64,000 nt of DNA from UBA9647 sp963739335 (GTDB lineage Bacteria; Bacteroidota; Ignavibacteria; UBA10030), in assembly GCA_963739335.1 (NCBI GenBank), contig CAVUAC010000044.1, forward strand, positions 62,001 to 126,000. Reading direction: 5' to 3'. A program made the position numbers and the translations under genes. Positions within the stretch are counted from its first letter, which is position 1; the number at the start of each line of letters is the position of its first letter. Positions 40,483 to 48,599 of the stretch are shown in pieces. A model generated the notes under the pieces. It did not search any database, was not told the DNA's origin, and saw nothing but the letters and a program-made list of their open reading frames with translations.

Positions 40483-40511
40483 TTGTAATCAGAGGGCATT
40501 CTCATTATATT
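40483..40511 (+). promoter_or_regulatory. Promoter of lptFG, possibly giving a leaderless mRNA
   Basis: TTGTAA (40483-40488) and TATATT (40506-40511) are 17 bases apart on the plus strand. The lptF ATG at 40521 would then be only a few bases from the expected transcription start and no Shine-Dalgarno sequence precedes it. Confidence 0.45.
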
Positions 40512-40520
40512 CTTAATGTC

Positions 40521-41895
40521 ATGTTGATCCTGTCGCGCCATATCCTGCAGCGGCACCTCACCCCCTTTCTTTTTTCCGTGTTCGGTACTGGTGTTCATAT
40601 TTCTGCTCCAGTTCATTATGCAGAAGATGGATCAGCTTGCGGGCAAAGGGCTCAGTGCCGGCGTCATCGCCGAACTGATTGCCATGAACCTCGCCTGGAT
40701 GCTGGTCCTCGCGGTTCCCATGGCGGTACTCGTCGCAACGCTTATGGCCTTCGGCAATCTCTCGTCGGGAAATGAGATCACGGCCATGCGAGCGAGCGGA
40801 GTCAGCCTGTATCGGATGGTAGCCCCCGTGCTCCTCGCCTCCGCTATTCTCTGTTACCTGTTGATCCTCTTCAACAACCATGTACTCCCCGACGCCAATC
40901 ATCGGGCAAAGATCCTCCTCACGGATATTTACCGCAAGAAGCCGACGTTCTCGATCGTTCCCGGCCTCTTCTCGGATCCGAAGGAGATCCAGGGATACAG
41001 CATCCTCGTTCGCAAGACATTCGAGCACAACAATGATCTTGAAGGCGTGACGATTTTCGACTACACCAACAGCGCTGTCACTACGACCGTCACGGCAAAT
41101 CGCGGGACAGTCTGGTTTTCCACCGATTATCAGAAACTCATCATGGACCTTTACGACGGGGAGATCCACGAACTCAGCACGGAGGATTATGGCCGGTATC
41201 GAAAAATCCGATTCGAGAAACACCGCATCGCTATGAACGCTGAAGGTTTTGATTTTCAGCGTTCACAGGAGAACGCATTTTCCCGAGGGGACCGCGAACT
41301 CAGCGCCCAGGTCATGACAGTGTTCGTCGACAGCCTTCGCCGGCTCCAAGACTCATCGCAGGCTCGCCTTACAGCCTTGCTGCAGGAAGACCTTCGCTCT
41401 CTCCTCGCACCATCGAAGACGCCCAACACTTCCCCTCAACATGTCCCTGAACCGAAAATTGCCACTGAGGCACGTCTGGCTTCGCTTTCGAGCTCGCTTG
41501 AGACCGAGCAATCACGCCTGTCGTACTATGCCCGGCGCATACATGAATATTCCGTCGAGATCCACAAGAAATACGCCATTCCGTTCGCATGCGTTGTGTT
41601 CGTGCTCATCGGAGCTCCGCTGGGCATCATGGCGCGACGAGGAACATTCGGCGTGGCAGCAAGCCTGAGTTTGGGGTTCTTCCTTCTGTACTGGGCTTGT
41701 CTCATCGGAGGGGAAAAGCTCGCTGATCGCGGATACATCGATCCCTGGGTCGGGATGTGGGCCGCCAACATCATCATCGGTCTGATGGGACTCTACTTGA
41801 CCTTCCGGACCGCCCGTGAAAGCCTAACGATCGATTGGTCGTACCTCCGGAGATTCGTGCCGAAGACATGGCGGACGGAAGAAGAATCTGCATGA
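40521..41895 (+). CDS. lptF: LPS export ABC transporter permease LptF (frameshift near 40583)
   Basis: The start MLILSRHILQRHLTPFLFSV at 40521 is the usual YjgP/YjgQ opening. One extra T near 40583 breaks the frame; the second frame continues VLVFIFLLQFIMQKMDQLAGKGL. The protein has about 457 residues with three membrane helices before and three after a periplasmic beta-jellyroll region (GYSILVRKTFEHNNDLEGVTIFD). A distinctive long coiled insert (residues about 270-340) precedes the last helices (CVVFVLIGAPLGIMARRG). LptF forms, with LptG and LptB2, the inner-membrane engine that extracts LPS. It overlaps lptG by four bases. Confidence 0.9.
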
Positions 41896-43002
41896 GTATT
41901 CTGGATCGCTATATCGTCCGGCAGTTTCTCATAACCTTCTTCTTCGGGCTTCTCACGTTCCTGCTCATCTTCGTCGTGATCGACATGATGGAAAAGCTTG
42001 ACGACTTCATCGATGCGAGCGCTCCGCTTCAAACCGTTGTTCAGGACCTACCTAGCCTTCATGCCAGAGATCATCAAACTGATGACGCCCGTGGCGATGC
42101 TCCTGGGAGTGCTGTTTGTCGTCGGCCGCTTGTCGAACCAAAATGAACTGGCCGCCATGAAAGCCAGCGGCCTCAGCTTGTATCGTCTCCTCCTTCCATT
42201 TGTCCTCGTTGCTCTCATTGTGAGCCTTCTGTCGATCTACTTCAACGGCTGGATTGTGCCGTACGCAAACGGAAAGAAAGCAGCCATTGAACGCGCCCAT
42301 GTTCATCCTTCACAGGGGAATCGAAGCACGCTTCCCCTCTTTTTCCAGGATGGCCGGACGCGACTCGTTTCCATCAACTACTATGATAACACAAACCAGA
42401 GCGGCGCTCGCGTCAGCGTCGAGGAGTTTTCAGACTCGGACCTCACCGTTCTCCGCCGACGTTATGATGCCCGGCAGATGGAATGGGGACGTACTGCAAC
42501 TTCAGTGGGGGATTCTCTCCGCGAGGGGTGGATACTGAGGACTGGAACGATCCGTGAATTCGAGGGGGAAAGCCAACGACTGTCAACGTTTGAGCGGCTG
42601 CCGCTCGGGACGCTCAGCATCACTCCGGTTGATATCGAGAAGAAACAGCGGAAACCTGACGAGATGAATTATCCCGAACTCCGACAGTTTATTCAGCATC
42701 AACAGCGAGCGGGGCAGGATGTCTCGCGCTGGATGGTGGACCTGCACAGCAAGATCGCCTTTCCGTTTGCCAGCGTGATCGTGGTGCTCTTCGGTGTGCC
42801 GTTTGCTTCAATCAAACGAAGGGGCGGGGTTGCAATCGACTTCGGTGTCTGCGTCGCAGTGACGTTTACCTACCTCGGCTTCATGAAAACGAGCCAGGTG
42901 TTCGGCTACAACGGAGATCTTAGTCCGCTGTTCACCGCCTGGCTCGCCAATCTCATCTTCTTAGTGCTGGCCGTCTTCAATCTGTTCAGAGTCCAGAAGT
43001 AG
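41892..43002 (+). CDS. lptG: LPS export ABC transporter permease LptG (frameshift near 42044)
   Basis: The start MSILDRYIVRQFLITFFFGL at 41892 overlaps the lptF stop (ATGA). A break near 42041-42047 separates IDASAPLQTVVQ from RTYLAFMPEIIKLMTPVAML; together they give about 370 residues. Six membrane helices flank a periplasmic domain (STLPLFFQDGRTRLVSINYY). The NELAAMKASGLSLYRLL segment is the cytoplasmic coupling region that contacts the LptB ATPase. LptB is not in the window. The gene is followed by a hairpin shared with the convergent peptidase gene. Confidence 0.9.
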
Positions 43003-43003
43003 C

Positions 43004-43041
43004 AAAACCGACCATGGCACCTATGTTCCCGGAGCGGTTTT
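43004..43041. terminator. Hairpin between convergent lptG and M24 peptidase genes
   Basis: AAAACCG (43004-43010) pairs with CGGTTTT (43035-43041), starting two bases after the lptG stop. The four A/T pairs give a short T-run in either direction, so it could end both transcripts, but the 24-base loop and short stem make it a modest terminator. Confidence 0.45.
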
Positions 43042-43071
43042 CAACATCGCCGAGCCCCTTCTCGCGGCGTT

Positions 43072-44275
43072 TCAGGCCAGAATAGCAATGACCTTCTCCT
43101 GGATCGGCTGGCCAGGGACGACAACCTCTTTGTCCTTTGAAATGTAAACATCGATCTCGCTTCGCACACCGAATTTCCCCGGCAGGTAGATCCCTGGCTC
43201 GATCGAGAATGATGTCCGTGGAATGATCTTTCGTTCGTCGCGCGTCTCCAGATTGTCGATGTTAGCTCCATTGCCATGGATTTCCTCGCCGATGGAATGG
43301 CCGGTGCGGTGCACGAAATACTGATCGTATCCCTTCTCTTTGAAGTAGTTCCGCGCGGCGTCATCAATCTGGTAACCACAGATTTCTCTTCCGACCTTGA
43401 ATGATTCCTGCACGAACCGAAGGGCAGCGTCGCGACCTTCCTTCACGATCTCAAAGATCGTCGTGTACTCCTCGGGAAGCGTCTCACCGATATATCCCGT
43501 CCACGTGATGTCTCCATAGACCGAGCGAGGCTTGTCCTTCTTTGCCCACAGGTCCAGCAGCACAAAATCGCCCTTGTTCAACGGACTGTGGATCTCCTTG
43601 GTAGGTTCATAATGTGGATTCGCGCTGTTTGCATTCACCGAGCAGTTGGGGTCACTCTCCGTCATGAGCCCCCGCTTTTTGAATTCCGAGAGCATGAATT
43701 GCTGAACGTCGTATTCCGTTATCGGCGTCTTTGACGTGATGCGCTGCTTGATGAACCCGAACGTCGAGATCGACAATCTGGCGCAAGTGCCTGCCGGTCT
43801 CCATGTTGTCGCTTGCCTGTTCATCGTCCCAGCAGGCTTCGAACCGGGCGACGAGATTCGCCGACGAGACAACTTCCAGGCCGAGACTCCGCACGAGCTC
43901 AACGGTTCCAGCGTCGACGTTCGAAACGTAAGGGATGTTGTTCATCGGCGAGTACTCCATGGCAACCTTCTTTGCATCGCCGACGATCTTCTTCACTCCC
44001 TCCCGCAGCGATTGCCAGCTCACATAGAGCGTTTTCTCTCCCGGCAAGCTGTCGAGGTTCCACTGCTCGATGTTGTGCACAAGTTTCTGAGCAGCTCCCT
44101 GCGACGGTATGAAGTAATAGTAACGCCGCGTCTGCATGATGTGTGCCGGCAAACTCAGGATCCGCGTCGCAAAAACATTGGAGCCGCGGAAATTGTAGAA
44201 CAGCCAGCCATCAATATGCTCCTCTCGAAGTGCTTCCTGAATCATCCGAACGGTATCCGGTCCTAATGTCCCCAT
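43072..44275 (-). CDS. M24 family aminopeptidase P-like metallopeptidase (frameshift near 43765)
   Basis: About 400 residues when two frames are joined. The N-terminal creatinase-like domain runs from MGTLGPDTVRMIQEALREE to METGRHLRQIVDL, and the catalytic pita-bread domain resumes at FGFIKQRITSKTPITEYDV. All five metal-ligand regions are visible in order: LLDLWAKK (Asp), YGDITWTG (Asp), HRTGHSIGEEIHG (His), SIEPGIYL (Glu) and RSEIDVYI (Glu). Enzymes of this family remove N-terminal residues before proline or cleave related imides with two divalent metals. The start lies after the terminator of the KamA operon, so it is probably transcribed separately. Confidence 0.9.
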
Positions 44276-44294
44276 CGAATCCTCTCCTTACGTG

Positions 44295-45554
44295 CTACGT
44301 ACGGGTCCAGTGTCTGTGTTCAGGTTTGCTCACAATAAAAGAAAAAAGCCCGCAGCTTACAAGTGCGGGCTTCTCTGTGCAATAATGCGCTCTGCTATTT
44401 CCCACCGGTTCCAATTCTCGTTTGACCGGTTCGTTGGGAGCCACCGTCTTTTCCGTCATCCGCCGGCGGCGGCGATACTTCGTCTCGACGACAAGTTGCG
44501 GCTCGGGCTGCTCTTCCTCGACGTCCGGATATGTATAGATCTCATACTTATAGTTACGCAGGATGATATCTTTGCCGTTCCGCCCAAGCACATATTGCGG
44601 AAGCAGGGGGATTTTCCCTCCGCCGCCCGGCGCATCGATGACGTAATACGGGACTGCAAGGCCGGATGTGTGTCCGCGCAGTTTGTCCATGATTTCCAGT
44701 CCCTTGCGGACCGGCGTCCTGAAATGGTTCGTCCCCTTCGTCAGATCCGCCTGATAAATGTAGTAGGGGCGTACGCGCATCTTCAGGAGCTTGCGGTGCA
44801 GCTCCAGCATCACATCGGCATCGTCGTTCACACCCTTCATCAGCACCGCCTGGTTGCCGACGGGGCAGCCTGCATCGGCGAGCATGGCACACGCCTTCTC
44901 CGCCTCAGGCGTGCACTCCCAGGGATGATTGAAATGCGTGTTGACGTAAATCGGGTGATATTTCCTCAGCATCTTGCACAGTTTTGGCGTGATGCGCTGG
45001 GGCAAGACGCACGGCATCTTGGTGCCCAGTCGAATAATCTCCACGTGAGGAATCGCGCGTAAGCCGGCCAACACGCGCTCGAGCATGTAGTCAGTCACCA
45101 TCAGCGGATCCCCGCCGGAAAGCACGATGTCCCGGACCTGCGGGTGCGCCGCGATATAATCGATGCCTTGTTGAATCCACTTCGAGTTGATCTTCGTCGA
45201 ATCGCTCACTTTACGCTTCCGCGTGCAGAACCGGCAGTACATCGAGCACTGACTGGTCATCAGAAAGAGGACACGGTCGGGATAACGATGCGTGATACTC
45301 GGGACCGGACTGTCAGCATCCTCATTCAGAGGATCTTCGGGCGCGTTGCGATCTTCCAGCTCCACTGCATCAGGGATGCACTGAAGCCAAATGGGGTCAC
45401 CAGGATAGCGGATCAAGCTGAGGTAGTACGGATTGACGCGAATGTGAAAGAGCTTGTTCAGTCGGTCGGCAAGCTCTTTCTCAAATCCAAAACGTTCGAC
45501 AAGATCCTTACCGCTGTCCACACTCTGTCGCAACATCTCTTGCCAGAGTTCCAT
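44295..45554 (-). CDS. kamA: Lysine 2,3-aminomutase-like radical SAM enzyme (KamA family)
   Basis: The radical SAM cluster motif C103-x3-C107-x2-C110 sits in TSQCSMYCRFCTRKRKV. LSGGDPLM and THFNHPWE follow. D270 (YQADLTKG), D307 and K314 (VIDAPGGGGK) keep the spacing of clostridial Asp293, Asp330 and PLP-lysine Lys337, the residues that hold lysine's side-chain amine and the cofactor, which supports L-lysine to beta-lysine mutase activity. The C-terminal zinc cysteines of the clostridial enzyme are not seen. The last 30 or so residues read through a terminator at 44341-44371, so the true stop is probably earlier, perhaps after a small indel. It is the last gene of the ATP-grasp operon. Confidence 0.88.
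   Translation of the reverse strand: MELWQEMLRQSVDSGKDLVERFGFEKELADRLNKLFHIRVNPYYLSLIRYPGDPIWLQCIPDAVELEDRNAPEDPLNEDADSPVPSITHRYPDRVLFLMTSQCSMYCRFCTRKRKVSDSTKINSKWIQQGIDYIAAHPQVRDIVLSGGDPLMVTDYMLERVLAGLRAIPHVEIIRLGTKMPCVLPQRITPKLCKMLRKYHPIYVNTHFNHPWECTPEAEKACAMLADAGCPVGNQAVLMKGVNDDADVMLELHRKLLKMRVRPYYIYQADLTKGTNHFRTPVRKGLEIMDKLRGHTSGLAVPYYVIDAPGGGGKIPLLPQYVLGRNGKDIILRNYKYEIYTYPDVEEEQPEPQLVVETKYRRRRRMTEKTVAPNEPVKRELEPVGNSRAHYCTEKPALVSCGLFSFIVSKPEHRHWTRT
44341..44371 (-). terminator. Intrinsic terminator of the KamA/ATP-grasp operon
   Basis: On the minus strand AGCCCGCA (44371-44364) pairs perfectly with TGCGGGCT (44354-44347) around a 9-base loop, followed by six T residues. It lies inside the 3' end of the kamA frame as read, about 65 bases upstream of the M24 peptidase start. 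Confidence 0.8.
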
Positions 45555-45572
45555 ACAGGTTATTGAGCCTCC

Positions 45573-46047
45573 TTAGAGGTACTTGATGTACACCACGAGA
45601 CCATCGCCCGGTGCATAATAATCCCTGATGCGCGATGCCTCGGTGTAGTGGTTATGCTCATAGAACAATCGAGTCTTTTCGTACTTTGCCATCGACGATG
45701 TTTCTGCAACGATCAGCTTGCCGCCGCACTGCCGGATAAACTCTTCGCAGTGTCGTAGCAATTCTTTTCCGATTCCCCTGCCGTGCGTACCGCGGATCCA
45801 CGGCAATCCAATACAGGTCATACGTCGCTTCCGTCATGGGTGTCTGACCGATGCAATAGTACCCCCGCACGGTGTCGCTCTCGTCAACGTATGTGTAGAT
45901 GGCGTAGTCCTTCTGATCCTTCTGTCCGGCAGCAACTTCCATCAGTTCGTGCGCAACAGCAATTTCTTCGTCACGGAATACGTTCGTCGCCTTCACAATT
46001 TCAATCAGCGGTTCAAGATCTCCTTTATGAAATGGACGAATTGGCAT
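45573..46047 (-). CDS. GNAT family N-acetyltransferase (frameshift near 45790)
   Basis: The start is MPIRPFHKGDLEPLIEIVKA. The first frame carries YTYVDESDTVRGYYCIGQ and YDLYWIAVDPRY; the second resumes GTHGRGIGKELLRHCEEF, which is the acetyl-CoA pyrophosphate-binding loop, and ends in NHYTEASRIRDYYAPGDGLVVYI. The joined length is about 158 residues, a single GNAT domain. It lies between the ATP-grasp and KamA genes with gaps of 6 and 18 bases, so its substrate may be the product of those enzymes. Known beta-lysine acetyltransferases (AblB/YodP) are longer (about 260-280 residues), so it is not a clear AblB. Confidence 0.85.
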
Positions 46048-46053
46048 AGTGCA

Positions 46054-47148
46054 CTACGGTGTACGCTCGAGCGCGTACTCCACGATCTTGTTGATGATCT
46101 CATCGAACGACAGTCCGTATGCTCTCGCTGAGCGAGCAAAGCCTGCGTCGTCACTGATGTCCGGATTCGGATTGACCTCGATGACATACAGATTGTTGTT
46201 CTTGTCGAGTCGCATATCGACCCGCGCATAGTCGCGACATCCCATGATGCGATAAGCCTTCAGCGCGATCTCCTTCGCCTGACGCTCGACCTCCACCGGG
46301 ATTTGAGCGGGACACACGCCTACTGTTCCCTTGTATTCGTCCGTCCCCTCCAGCCATTTTGCATTGTAGGTCACGATATGCGGATAATCGTCAGGCAGAC
46401 CGGAGAAATCAATCTCGGAAATCGGCAGAATGATGGGCCGCCGGTTGCCTATCATGGCAACGTTGAGCTCTCGACCCTCGATATACTCGTCGACGAGGGC
46501 CGGTTGATCAAAGTTCTGGAAGATGAAGCGGACACGTTTGCGCAGCGCTCCAATATTGTCCACGATGGACTCGTTGTCGATCCCGACGCTGGCGTCCTCC
46601 AGGGACGGTTTGACAATCGCCGGGAATCGAAGGTCGAACTCCTCCTCATTGACCTCGTTCGCATTCTTGTAGAGGGCAAAACGAGGGACACGAATCTTGT
46701 AGAAACTCAGGATTTGCTTTGTACGGACCTTGTTCTGGCACATTCCCAGCGTAAACGCGCTTGCACCCGTGTAGGGGACTCCCAACAATTCATACAGACC
46801 GGCGACAAACATCTCGTGCGTGGATTTATCTCCAACGGACTCGCACAGATTGAAAATCAGATCCGGCTCCTTCTCTTCGATGTACTGGATCAGGCGCTTG
46901 ATGTCGCTGTTCATATTGAAAAGCGACGTCTTGTATCCGTTCTTCTGAAGGGCCTCCTGAACATGCTCGCGCTCTTCCAGCACACCGACTTCGGAAAGAT
47001 CGATCGCAGACGGCAGTGTCTCAGATATCACCTGTGCACGCGTCGCAGCCGCCTCGATCTTCCCCATCTCAGAGATGAACTTCCTCCCCAATGAGGTCTG
47101 AACCGTCGGCTCGTTGAACACCACAGCAACATGGATCTTCTTGCGCAT
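46054..47148 (-). CDS. ATP-grasp ligase, D-Ala-D-Ala ligase-like (first copy, intact)
   Basis: This intact 364-residue protein has the Ddl-like layout. An N-terminal domain has EPDLIFNLCESVGDKS and YELLGVPYTGASAFTLGMCQNK. The ATP-grasp core has FPAIVKPSLEDASVGID (nucleotide-binding lysine), PALVDEYIEGRELNVAMIG, YARVDMRLDKNNNLYVIEVNPNPD (metal-binding Asp/Glu/Asn), and a C-terminal helix. It would activate a carboxylate as acyl phosphate and join it to an amine. Ddl proper has ENTxPGxT where this protein has EVNPNPDIS, so D-alanine is unlikely to be the substrate. It is six bases upstream of the GNAT gene. Confidence 0.88.
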   Translation of the reverse strand: MRKKIHVAVVFNEPTVQTSLGRKFISEMGKIEAAATRAQVISETLPSAIDLSEVGVLEEREHVQEALQKNGYKTSLFNMNSDIKRLIQYIEEKEPDLIFNLCESVGDKSTHEMFVAGLYELLGVPYTGASAFTLGMCQNKVRTKQILSFYKIRVPRFALYKNANEVNEEEFDLRFPAIVKPSLEDASVGIDNESIVDNIGALRKRVRFIFQNFDQPALVDEYIEGRELNVAMIGNRRPIILPISEIDFSGLPDDYPHIVTYNAKWLEGTDEYKGTVGVCPAQIPVEVERQAKEIALKAYRIMGCRDYARVDMRLDKNNNLYVIEVNPNPDISDDAGFARSARAYGLSFDEIINKIVEYALERTP

Positions 47149-47203
47149 ACATTTCCCTTGCTAGTTTGCCCCGCTACAGGCTCGATGATTGGCGGCGTAT
47201 GGA

Positions 47204-48302
47204 CTAAGCGAGTCCATAGCGAAGGATTGCTGCATCCAACACAGCGTTAAGCATTGAGTTGTAAGATATCCCTGCTGCTCGCGCCGCCATCGGGAAGCTT
47301 GAATGGTCATCTGGGTTCGGCAGAATTCCCGGAAGAGGATTCAGCTCCATAATATTGGGGTTTCCGTTCTCATCAAGACGAAGGTCAATCCGACACCAAT
47401 CGCGACATCTCAGGACGCGAAATACTCTTATGCAAGTCTCCTTGATGCGATGTTCGAGGTCAAGTTCAATTTTCGCTGGGCAATCATAGAAATCCATCGG
47501 ATGATCGCTCTGATCCCATATCCATTTTGCCTCATATGAATAGAGGCGATTGACGCCCTCTGGAAGGCGATCGAGACAGATTTCCACTATTGGGAACATC
47601 CGCAGGGATGGCCCATTTCCCAACAGGGCAACGGTAAACTCCCGCCCGGGTAGGAACTTTTCTACCAGCGCCGGTTCATTGTAGTCGTTGACCACGCGCT
47701 GGACTTGTTCAGCAAGTTCATCGTAGCGAACGTACAATCGATGAATTCAAAATCCCTTTGCTGGATCCTTCGTGAAGAGGTTTTACGATCGATGGAAACT
47801 CTACCGTGCGATGATCCAACTCATCGAGTGAAAAGATGACGTGAAATGCCGGCAGTCGGGATACGATAGAAGGAGAGAATTTCTTTTGCGCGTGCCTTGT
47901 CGAGACAGATACCCAGCGTCACGGGATCGGATCCAGTGTACGGGATGCCGAGCATCTCCAGGATGGCGGGGATTTGCGCTTCTCGGGAGGGTCCTCTCAA
48001 TCCTTCCGCGATATTGAAGACAATATCGGGTTGAACCTCGAGTAGTCGTTGGGGAGCATCCTCAGTCGCTTCGATCATCGTCACGCTGTGTCGCTCCGCC
48101 AGAGCCGCCTTCACGGCGAGAATGGTTGCTTCACTATCCCATTCTGCGTATGTGTCGGGTCTCGTCTCTTGAAGTTTCGTTCGTGTTGCGACGTGCTACT
48201 CCACCTCTCTCCATTCCCTTCGCTCCGAGGATGATTCGAAACTTCATCCGCGTTTTCCTTCTTCATGTTATAGACGAGCGCGACATTCAATCGCGGTAAC
48301 AA
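47204..48302 (-). pseudogene. ATP-grasp ligase, D-Ala-D-Ala ligase-like (second copy, three frame breaks)
   Basis: Four frame segments join to about 365 residues, paralogous to the next gene. The start MLPRLNVALVYNMKKENADE at 48302 is followed by a break near 48145-48185, then DTYAEWDSEATILAVKAALAER, VQPDIVFNIAEGLRG and LGIPYTGSDPVTLGICLDK. A break near 47848 leads to FHVIFSLDELDHRTVEFP-SIVKPLHEGSSKG, and a break near 47730 to YDELAEQVQRVVND, PALVEKFLPGREFTVALLG and CRIDLRLDENGNPNIMELN-PLPG. ATP and metal residues are all kept. It is the first gene of the operon. Since catalytic residues are retained, errors in the sequence are more likely than true decay. Confidence 0.8.
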
Positions 48303-48304
48303 GC

Positions 48305-48318
48305 AGGTTGATCAACCT
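48305..48318. promoter_or_regulatory. 14-base palindrome in the leader of the ATP-grasp operon
   Basis: AGGTTGATCAACCT is a perfect dyad three bases upstream of the first start codon (48302). Its GTTGA half-site matches that of the dyad at 48473-48486 on the other side of the promoter. It may be an operator or a translational control site; the start codon would lie at its edge. Confidence 0.35.
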
Positions 48319-48365
48319 TTCAATTGTTGAGAGGACGACCTATCAATGAACAAGTGTCGTTGATA

Positions 48366-48395
48366 CAAATATAATCATTTAAACGTCGTTGTCAA
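48366..48395 (-). promoter_or_regulatory. Promoter of the ATP-grasp/GNAT/KamA operon
   Basis: On the minus strand TTGACA (48395-48390) is followed after 16 bases by TATATTTG (48373-48366). This fits both the housekeeping pattern and the TAnnTTTG -7 element described for Bacteroidota, with TTG at the matching upstream distance. The first start codon follows about 64 bases downstream. Confidence 0.65.
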
Positions 48396-48472
48396 GTCTG
48401 AGAGAGCTTTTTCGCGACTCATGACGCGCGATCATGACTTGACACGATTCGCGATCGGATGGTCGTCGCGCG

Positions 48473-48486
48473 GTTGACCGGTCAAC
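48473..48486. promoter_or_regulatory. 14-base palindrome upstream of the ATP-grasp operon promoter
   Basis: GTTGACCGGTCAAC is a perfect dyad between recG and the operon promoter, about 80 bases upstream of the -35 box. It has the form of a repressor operator. No regulator gene is adjacent. Confidence 0.3.
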
Positions 48487-48599
48487 GGAGAGGAGGTACG
48501 ATGTACGTCCGGAAGGTCGATCAAGGTCACCGAAGAGATCGTCCGTGGATCGTCAACCGAAAGGGAAGCGGAACGAGAGAATGGCGACTGGAAGTGGGT

